From Roseateles amylovorans (lineage in GTDB: Bacteria; Pseudomonadota; Gammaproteobacteria; Burkholderiales; Burkholderiaceae_C): a stretch of 64,000 bases of DNA. This document shows positions 58,137 to 64,000 of the stretch, in pieces. The stretch is taken from the NCBI RefSeq assembly GCF_025398155.2, contig NZ_CP104562.2, positions 5,394,001 to 5,458,000 on the forward strand, in the 5' to 3' direction. The notes beneath the pieces are model-generated. The model was given only the letters and a program-made list of their open reading frames with translations. It did not search any database and was not told where the DNA came from. Made by a program: the position numbers and the translations under genes. Every line of letters starts with the position of its first letter. The first letter of the stretch is position 1.

Positions 58137-59435
58137 TCATTCCAGCAAGGCCTGCGCGAACTCGCGAGGGTCGAAGGTCTGCAGGTCTTCCAGCTTCTCG
58201 CCGACGCCGATGAAGTAGACCGGGATCGGCCGCTCGCGGGCGATGGCGGCCAGCACGCCGCCCTTGGCGGTGCCGTCGAGCTTGGTGACGATGAGGCCGG
58301 TGAGGCCCAGCGCGTCGTCGAACGACTTCACCTGCGCCAAGGCGTTCTGGCCGGTATTGCCATCCACGACCAGCAGCACCTCATGCGGTGCGCCGTCCTG
58401 CGCCTTGCCGATCACGCGCTTGATCTTCTTGAGCTCCTCCATCAGGTGGAGCTGGGTGGGCAGGCGGCCGGCGGTGTCGGCCAACACCACGTCGCAGCCA
58501 CGCGCCTTGCCGGCGGTGACGGCGTCGAAGGTCACGGCGGACGGATCCCCGCCCTCCTGGCTGATGATCTGCACGCGGTTGCGATCGGCCCAGACCGACA
58601 GCTGCTCGCGCGCGGCGGCGCGGAAGGTGTCCGCGGCGGCCAGCAGCACATTGGCTTCGGCGTCGGCCAGATGGCGGGTCAACTTGCCGATGCTTGTTGT
58701 CTTGCCGGCGCCGTTGACGCCGACCACCATGATCACCGTCGGCGTGTGTTCGCCGATGACGAGCGATCGCTGCAACGGCTTGAGCAGCTCGCTCAGCGCG
58801 TCGACCAGCAGATGGCGCACGGCGGCAGGATCGGTCGCCTTCGATTCCTTGACGCGACGCTTCAGGTCTTCCAGCAGGAACTCCGTGGCCCGCACGCCGG
58901 CGTCAGCCATCAGCAGCGCGGCTTCGAGCTCTTCATACAGCGCATCGTCGATCTGGGTGCCGGTGAACACCTGCGCGATGCTGGAGCCGGTCTTGCGCAG
59001 GCCCTGGCGCAGCTTGTCCATCCAGCTCTTGCGCGGTGCGGGCTCGGGCGCGGTCTCGACGGCCGGGCTGGGCGCCGGGGCTGGCTTGGGGGCAAGCACT
59101 GGCACCGGCACTGGCACCGGCGTGGGCGTGGGCGTGGGCGCGGGTGCGGGCACCTTCGCGACCGGCGCCGGCACGGGTGCCGCAATGGAGGGTGCCGGTG
59201 CCACGACAGGTGCGGACGGTGGGGCGCTGATCACGGGCGCCGGTGCAGGCTCCGAGGCGGCCGCAGGCGCAGGCTTGGCGGCGGGTTCGAAAGTGACGGG
59301 CGCGCGGGCCGTGACCGGGGGGCCGGGGGGCGTCGAGTGGGGCAGCGCGGGCGCGGGCGAAGGCGCTGGACTGGGCTCGGGGGCCGGTGGGGTGTCGGCG
59401 CCGAAGCCGAGTTTTTTCTTGAGGAAGCTGAACAT
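58137..59435 (-). CDS. ftsY: Signal recognition particle receptor FtsY
   Basis: FtsY is the membrane-associated GTPase that receives Ffh-ribosome complexes. It has 432 residues. The N-terminal 125 residues are a Pro/Ala/Val-rich tract after MFSFLKKKLGFG, not the acidic A domain of E. coli. The NG core starts near KSWMDKLRQGLRKTGSSIAQVF and has GVNGAGKTTSIGKLTRHL, LAAADTFRAAAREQL, DTAGRLPTQLHLMEEL and TKLDGTAKGG. Membrane targeting by the short basic start is likely, the tract acting as spacer. Confidence 0.96.
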   Translation of the reverse strand: MFSFLKKKLGFGADTPPAPEPSPAPSPAPALPHSTPPGPPVTARAPVTFEPAAKPAPAAASEPAPAPVISAPPSAPVVAPAPSIAAPVPAPVAKVPAPAPTPTPTPVPVPVPVLAPKPAPAPSPAVETAPEPAPRKSWMDKLRQGLRKTGSSIAQVFTGTQIDDALYEELEAALLMADAGVRATEFLLEDLKRRVKESKATDPAAVRHLLVDALSELLKPLQRSLVIGEHTPTVIMVVGVNGAGKTTSIGKLTRHLADAEANVLLAAADTFRAAAREQLSVWADRNRVQIISQEGGDPSAVTFDAVTAGKARGCDVVLADTAGRLPTQLHLMEELKKIKRVIGKAQDGAPHEVLLVVDGNTGQNALAQVKSFDDALGLTGLIVTKLDGTAKGGVLAAIARERPIPVYFIGVGEKLEDLQTFDPREFAQALLE

Positions 59436-59525
59436 GGAGAAGACTCGCTCGCCGAATTTTTTCGCCTCTTGCGGCGGGGGCTTGCATTGTCATGGAAAAG
59501 CTTGCTATAGTCGCGTTTTCTCTGA

Positions 59526-59602
<77 letters not shown>

Positions 59603-59611
59603 AATAAATGG

Positions 59612-59645
59612 CAAAGCCCGCAAGACGCAAGTCTTGCGGGCTTTG
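59612..59645 (+). terminator. Terminator after tRNA-Met
   Basis: A perfect 15-bp stem CAAAGCCCGCAAGAC/GTCTTGCGGGCTTTG with GCAA loop is followed by TTCATTT. It begins ten bases after the tRNA CCA end. The stretch from here to 59829 shows no gene. Confidence 0.9.
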
Positions 59646-59829
59646 TTCATTTGGGCTCCACATTTGGTCAAGTTCGTCATGAGGCAGGCGAAGGAGCGAC
59701 CGGCCGCATGTCCAACCGGTCCCATCGCATGGGTCACCAACCTTCGTCGATTTTCCATCCGATGACGAAACTGGCCGGGACTAGCGCTTCGGGTTGCTCG
59801 AAGAATCGAAGCGGATCAGTGAGACACCA

Positions 59830-61791
59830 TCAGCCGGACACCCCCTCGAATCCCCGTTCCCCCTCCCCCCGCCGCCTCGCCAAGTACCGATACAACGTAC
59901 TCCGATGCAGCCCCAATCGCCTGGCCGCGCCCGCGACATTGCCACCGCATTCCGCCAGTGCGCGGCGGATGGCCTCGTCGGTCAATGACGCCAACAGCCC
60001 TGACTGCGCTCGCTGGCCAGCACCATCGACGGCGCCCATCACCTGCGCGGTCTCACGCGGCGCCGCAGCCACCGCATCGGGCAATCCCAGATCGCTCACA
60101 TCCAGCGTCGCGCCCGGCTCAGCCAACGCCACGACGCTGCGCAACAGGCTCAACAGCTCGCGAACATTGCCCGGCCACGGCTGACGCTCCAACGCGTCCA
60201 GCGCAGCCGGCGTCAATCGCAGACCTTTCGCCGCGCCGCCCGCCTCATCCATCAAGCGCGACATCAACGCCCGTCGGTCCGCCCGTGACCGCAACGGCGG
60301 GATGCACACCACATGGCCCTGCAGCCGATACAGCAGGTCCTGCCGGAACAGCCCCTGTCCCACCAGCGCCGCCAGGTCCCGATGGGTGGCGCACACCAGA
60401 TCGAAGTCCACGGCGATGTCCTGCGACCCACCCAACGGCCGCACCACGCGCGCTTCCAACACGCGCAGCAATCGCGTCTGCATGCTCAGCGGCATGTCAC
60501 CGATCTCGTCCAGGAACAGCATCCCGCCGTGGGCTTCACGCAAGCGCCCGGGTAAGCCGCGCCGTCGTGCGCCGGTGAAGGCGCCGTCCTCATAGCCGAA
60601 GAGCTCCGCTTCGATCAGGCTCTCCGGCAGCGCGGCGCAGTTCACCGCCACCAGCGGGCCGCTCGCGCGGTGGCTGGCGCGATGCAGGCGGCGAACAAAC
60701 ACGTCCTTGCCGCTGCCGGTTTCGCCGCTGACCAGGATGGGAAGGCCCGCAGCAGCAATCCGCATCGCATTGGCCAGCAGCGGCGCCAGTACATCGGGCG
60801 GATCGGTTGTATGACCGGATTGAGCGCGCGGATCGGCGTGGGACACGCGCTCCAAAGGGCCCGTCGATGCGCGACGGATCGGCGTGTCGGCCCGCTGTGG
60901 CGCCTCGATGCTCACCGCCAGTTGTCGGCCGTCCGGATTCACCAGCAGCCCCGATCCCGACTGAAGTCGCTGCCAGCGTGCACCCAGCAGGCGCTCGGCA
61001 GGCGCGCCCAGCGCCTCCTCCCACACCATGCCCAGCAGCGACAGCGCGGTGCGATTCGCGCCGACGATCTGGCCGTCGAGCACCGACAGCAAGCCCTCGC
61101 GCGGCGTGCCCAGCAGCCCCGGGCGTCGATGGAACCGCACCAACTGTCCATCCCGTCGGCCGTTGCTCATCATCCGATGCTCGACCTGCGACGCCGCCAT
61201 CCGCACCAGCCCCAGCGCATGCACATCCACATGGATGTCCTCGCCCGAGATGTCCAGCACACCGACCAGCTCGCCGCGCGCATTGAAGATCGGCGCCGCC
61301 GCGCAACCCAGCGCGCCGTTCTGGGCCAGGAAGTGTTCGCCCCCCAGCACCATCAGACCTTCGCGCTCATGCAGCGCCGTGCCGATCGCATTGGTGCCGC
61401 GCTGCGATTCCGACCAGTCCACACCGGGCGTCAGCGCAATCCGCTGTGCCTTGGGCAGGAAGTCCGGGCTGCCGACCTCATCCAGGATCAGCCCGCTGGC
61501 ATCGGACAGGATCACCACACAGCCCTGCCCCAGCACATGCTCGGCCAGGCCATCCAGCTCCGGCTGCGCGCACTGGCGCAGCCACGCGGAGGCCTCGCGT
61601 CGGACGGACAGCTCTCCACGCAAGACCGGCTCGGCGACCGCTGGCCGCTGCAGCGCCGGGCTCAAGGCATCGCAACGTCGCCACGAGCGGCTGACATGCG
61701 CCGGAATGCTGGCGCCGGGATCGGTGCCATCGATGAAGAACCTCTGCCTCGCCCGTTCGACAACGGACGATGCCAGCGCGCGGTCGCTCAT
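59830..61791 (-). CDS. AcoR-like sigma-54-dependent transcriptional activator
   Basis: This is a 653-residue enhancer-binding protein. An N-terminal GAF-type sensor (residues ~60-220; ILSDASGLILDEVGSPDFLP, GTNAIGTALHEREGLMVLGGEHF, PIFNARGELVGVLDISGE) is followed by a PAS-like segment, the AAA+ domain with SGETGSGKD, the sigma-54 loop GAFTGA and MLFLDEIGDMP, and a Fis-type helix-turn-helix (GNVAGAARRLGLHRSTLYRYL). GGAG precedes ATG 61791. It is divergent from an aldehyde dehydrogenase gene that has a sigma-54 promoter, so it is the likely regulator. Relatives respond to acetoin or alcohols/aldehydes. Confidence 0.92.
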   Translation of the reverse strand: MSDRALASSVVERARQRFFIDGTDPGASIPAHVSRSWRRCDALSPALQRPAVAEPVLRGELSVRREASAWLRQCAQPELDGLAEHVLGQGCVVILSDASGLILDEVGSPDFLPKAQRIALTPGVDWSESQRGTNAIGTALHEREGLMVLGGEHFLAQNGALGCAAAPIFNARGELVGVLDISGEDIHVDVHALGLVRMAASQVEHRMMSNGRRDGQLVRFHRRPGLLGTPREGLLSVLDGQIVGANRTALSLLGMVWEEALGAPAERLLGARWQRLQSGSGLLVNPDGRQLAVSIEAPQRADTPIRRASTGPLERVSHADPRAQSGHTTDPPDVLAPLLANAMRIAAAGLPILVSGETGSGKDVFVRRLHRASHRASGPLVAVNCAALPESLIEAELFGYEDGAFTGARRRGLPGRLREAHGGMLFLDEIGDMPLSMQTRLLRVLEARVVRPLGGSQDIAVDFDLVCATHRDLAALVGQGLFRQDLLYRLQGHVVCIPPLRSRADRRALMSRLMDEAGGAAKGLRLTPAALDALERQPWPGNVRELLSLLRSVVALAEPGATLDVSDLGLPDAVAAAPRETAQVMGAVDGAGQRAQSGLLASLTDEAIRRALAECGGNVAGAARRLGLHRSTLYRYLARRRGEGERGFEGVSG

Positions 61792-61813
61792 GCTTGTCTC
61801 CAGTGCCACGGTG

Positions 61814-61873
61814 TGTCGCAAGTTGCGACCGGGTCTGCGACACATTCTGCGGCATCCGTCGCCGAATGCGACA
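61814..61873. promoter_or_regulatory. Enhancer-like TGTCGCA/TGCGACA sites (putative UAS)
   Basis: GTCGCAAGTTGCGAC at 61815-61829 is a perfect 15-bp palindrome. Two more TGCGACA half-sites follow at 61836-61842 and 61867-61873. They lie 120-180 bp upstream of the -24 element at 61993, the usual distance for activators that work by DNA looping. Binding by the adjacent AcoR-like protein is inferred. Confidence 0.7.
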
Positions 61874-61992
61874 AGCACTGCGAAGAATCCCCGGTTGCCG
61901 CAGTCAGAACCTGCAGCGGCCCCTTGGGAAACCCCGTCGGCGTCGGCCCTGCAGGCGATTTCAGGACCTTGCGGGAAAGCCCGGACGGCCAC

Positions 61993-62008
61993 TGGCCCAT
62001 CCCTTGCA
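61993..62008 (+). promoter_or_regulatory. Sigma-54 promoter (-24/-12) of the aldehyde dehydrogenase gene
   Basis: TGGCCCATCCCTTGCA matches the TGGCACG-N4-TTGCA layout with invariant GG (61994-61995) and GC (62006-62007) ten bases apart. Transcription should start near 62019, about 47 bp before the start codon. Confidence 0.85.
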
Positions 62009-62065
62009 ACTCAACGGTCAGAGCGCGGCGATGGAGCCGCGCCAACCCCGCAATGGAGACAACCC

Positions 62066-63586
62066 ATGGACATGCTTGAACCCGGAAAATTCGGCACCGC
62101 CGTGCCTTTCAAGAAGCGCTACGGCAACTACATCGGCGGCGAGTGGGTGGCGCCGGAAGGCCATCAGTATTTCGACAACATCACACCGGTGACCGGCCGG
62201 GCCTTCTGCGAGATTCCGCGCTCCACTGCGGCCGACATCGACCGCGCCCTGGACGCCGCCCACAAGGCCAAGGCCGCCTGGGGCAAGACCTCGCCGACCG
62301 AGCGGGCCAACATCCTGAACAAGATCGCCGATCGCATCGAGCAGAACCTGCCGATGCTGGCCGCCGCAGAGACCTGGGACAACGGCAAGCCGATCCGCGA
62401 AACCACCTTGGCCGACCTGCCGCTGGCGGTCGATCACTTCCGTTATTTCGCGGCCTGCATCCGTGCGCAGGAAGGCGGCATCAGCCAGATCGACAACGAC
62501 ACCTACGCCTATCACTTCCATGAACCCATCGGCGTGGTGGGTCAGATCATCCCGTGGAACTTCCCGATCCTGATGGCGGTCTGGAAGCTCGCGCCGGCAC
62601 TGGCCGCCGGCAATTGCGTGGTCATCAAGCCTGCCGAGCAAACCCCGGTGTCCATCCTGGTGATGATGGAATTGATCGGCGACCTGCTGCCGCCGGGCGT
62701 GGTGAATGTGGTCAACGGCTTCGGGCTGGAGGCCGGCAAGCCGCTGGCGTCCAGCAACCGGATCGGCAAGATCGCCTTCACCGGCGAGACCACCACCGGC
62801 CGGCTGATCTCGCAGTACGCCAGCCAGAACCTGATCCCGGTGACCCTGGAGCTGGGCGGCAAGTCGCCCAACATCTTCTTTGCCGATGTGATGGACAAGG
62901 ACGATGCCTTCTTCGACAAGGCGCTCGAAGGCTTCGCCATGTTCGCGCTCAATCAGGGTGAGGTCTGCACCTGCCCGTCGCGCGTGCTGGTCCAGGAATC
63001 GATCTACGACCGCTTCATCGAACGCGCGATCCAGCGCGTGGGCGCGATCACCCAGGGCAGTCCGCTGGACATGGCCACGATGGTCGGCGCGCAGGCATCC
63101 AGCGAGCAGCTGGAGAAGATCCTGTCCTATCTGGACATCGGCCGGCAGGAAGGCGCGCAGGTGTTGATCGGCGGTGAGCGCAACCGGCTGGGCGGCGATC
63201 TGGAAGGCGGCTATTACGTCAAGCCGACCGTCTTCAAGGGCCACAACAAGATGCGCATCTTCCAGGAAGAGATCTTCGGCCCGGTGGTCTCGGTCACCAC
63301 CTTCAAGACCGAGGACGAGGCGCTGGAGATCGCCAACGACACGTTGTACGGACTGGGCGCCGGCGTCTGGAGCCGCGACATGAACACCGCCTTCCGCATG
63401 GGCCGGGGCATCCAGGCCGGGCGGGTGTGGACGAACTGCTATCACCACTATCCGGCCCATGCCGCGTTCGGCGGCTACAAGAACTCCGGCATCGGTCGGG
63501 AGAACCACAAGATGATGCTGGACCATTACCAGCAGACCAAGAACCTGCTGGTCAGCTACAGCGAGAACAAGCTCGGCTTCTTCTGA
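62066..63586 (+). CDS. NAD-dependent aldehyde dehydrogenase (ExaC/AcoD-like)
   Basis: This 506-residue cytosolic enzyme oxidises an aldehyde, probably acetaldehyde or a similar short chain, to the acid. IIPWNFPILMAVWKLAPALAAGN and KPAEQTP bind the cofactor, the general base lies in LELGGKSPN, and the nucleophile is Cys301 in NQGEVCTCPSR. EIFGPVV and the C-terminal NCYHHYPAHAAFGGYKNSGIGRE are typical of the ExaC group. GGAG precedes ATG 62066. A sigma-54 promoter and a divergent activator gene indicate inducible expression. Confidence 0.94.
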   Translation: MDMLEPGKFGTAVPFKKRYGNYIGGEWVAPEGHQYFDNITPVTGRAFCEIPRSTAADIDRALDAAHKAKAAWGKTSPTERANILNKIADRIEQNLPMLAAAETWDNGKPIRETTLADLPLAVDHFRYFAACIRAQEGGISQIDNDTYAYHFHEPIGVVGQIIPWNFPILMAVWKLAPALAAGNCVVIKPAEQTPVSILVMMELIGDLLPPGVVNVVNGFGLEAGKPLASSNRIGKIAFTGETTTGRLISQYASQNLIPVTLELGGKSPNIFFADVMDKDDAFFDKALEGFAMFALNQGEVCTCPSRVLVQESIYDRFIERAIQRVGAITQGSPLDMATMVGAQASSEQLEKILSYLDIGRQEGAQVLIGGERNRLGGDLEGGYYVKPTVFKGHNKMRIFQEEIFGPVVSVTTFKTEDEALEIANDTLYGLGAGVWSRDMNTAFRMGRGIQAGRVWTNCYHHYPAHAAFGGYKNSGIGRENHKMMLDHYQQTKNLLVSYSENKLGFF

Positions 63587-63682
63587 GCGCCGAGCGCGTC
63601 CATTCATCCGTCCGCGCGTCCCTCGCCGGGGGCGCGCGGTGTCGGACGATCACAGGGGGTGCGTCGCCCCCGAGGAGTCGGC

Positions 63683-64000
63683 ATGACTGAACCGGTGTTG
63701 CGGGTCACGGCCACCGACCAGGCGCTCGCGCTGATCGACGATCTGCGTCGGGAGCATGGGCCCTTGATGTTCCACCAGTCCGGTGGCTGCTGCGACGGGA
63801 GCGCACCGATGTGCTTCCCGCAGGGCGAATTCATCATCGGCGACTATGACCGACTGCTCGGCGAGATCGGCGGCGTGCCGTTCTACATCAGCGGTCCGCA
63901 ATTCGAGTATTGGCAGCACACCCAGCTGATCATCGATGTGGTGCCGGGTCGCGGCGGCATGTTCTCGCTGGAGGGCCGCAGCGGGCAGCGCTTCTTGACG
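63683..64000 (+). CDS. DUF779 protein, truncated by the window edge
   Basis: The first 106 residues of this small protein are visible. Cysteine-rich sequence QSGGCCDGSAPMC and the block GVPFYISGPQFEYWQHTQLIIDVVPGRGGMFSLEG define DUF779. GAGGAG lies upstream of ATG 63683. Such genes commonly follow exaC-like aldehyde dehydrogenases and are probably co-transcribed. The function is unknown; the conserved Cys residues suggest metal binding or aldehyde handling, which is inference. Confidence 0.9.
   Translation, partial: MTEPVLRVTATDQALALIDDLRREHGPLMFHQSGGCCDGSAPMCFPQGEFIIGDYDRLLGEIGGVPFYISGPQFEYWQHTQLIIDVVPGRGGMFSLEGRSGQRFLT

Overview
This 64 kb window is high-GC chromosomal DNA that reads as a betaproteobacterium of the order Burkholderiales, probably near Roseateles/Mitsuaria/Rubrivivax. 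That placement rests on gene order and protein character: rubredoxin next to a pil-chp cluster, hemL beside a ThiD-like kinase, an AccB-AccC-PrmA-DUF3426 run, a lysine/alanine-rich histone H1-like protein, and CcsA-Ffh. No sequence search was run. I see no insertion sequence, prophage, CRISPR array or rRNA; one tRNA is present. Genes are tightly packed and most intergenic gaps are under 400 bp.

Layout. (1) 1-8797, minus strand: rubredoxin, then the twitching-motility chemosensory genes pilG, pilH, pilI, pilJ and the 5' part of a very large multi-Hpt ChpA/PilL kinase that runs off the left edge. (2) 8931-14981, plus strand: ThiD-like kinase, hemL, HAD phosphatase, mpl, AI-2E-family permease. 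(3) 15045-25598: a large zinc-metalloprotease lipoprotein, a YqiA-like esterase, a CBS protein, an orphan branched-chain-amino-acid-type binding protein, and an ABC ATPase followed by a permease fused to an M1 aminopeptidase. (4) 25762-34088: a block that looks devoted to envelope lipids: CorA/ZntB transporter, phosphatidylserine decarboxylase, a membrane-anchored class III aminotransferase, a lipoprotein alpha/beta-hydrolase, an Mpo1-like (DUF962) membrane protein, a family 4 glycosyltransferase and an LplT-type lysophospholipid transporter. (5) 34500-45781, plus strand: an RNase II-family / TonB-like / aroE / mtgA / unknown / TlpA-like series with stop-start overlaps, then aroQ, accB, accC, prmA and a DUF3426 protein. 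(6) 46037-51562, minus strand: histone H1-like protein and class Ia ribonucleotide reductase (nrdB, nrdA) with a recognisable NrdR-type promoter. (7) 51874-59602: pilR, pilS, a PP0621-type protein, a CcsA-like protein, then ffh and ftsY converging on a shared terminator, and tRNA-Met. (8) 59830-64000: an AcoR-like sigma-54 activator divergent from an aldehyde dehydrogenase and a DUF779 protein, with a clear -24/-12 promoter and enhancer-like inverted repeats between them.

The window therefore carries both control modules of type IV pili (Pil-Chp chemosensing and PilS/PilR transcription control) plus much housekeeping. The best candidates for something undescribed are the lipid block in region 4, with its membrane-tethered aminotransferase and a palindromic site in the psd/aminotransferase divergent promoter, and an 11-bp-period direct-repeat array (consensus TGACCGGCCAn) filling the lplT/RNase II-family intergenic region. 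Short tandem repeats of 7-13 bp recur in at least six other intergenic gaps here, which suggests a general property of this genome's non-coding DNA.
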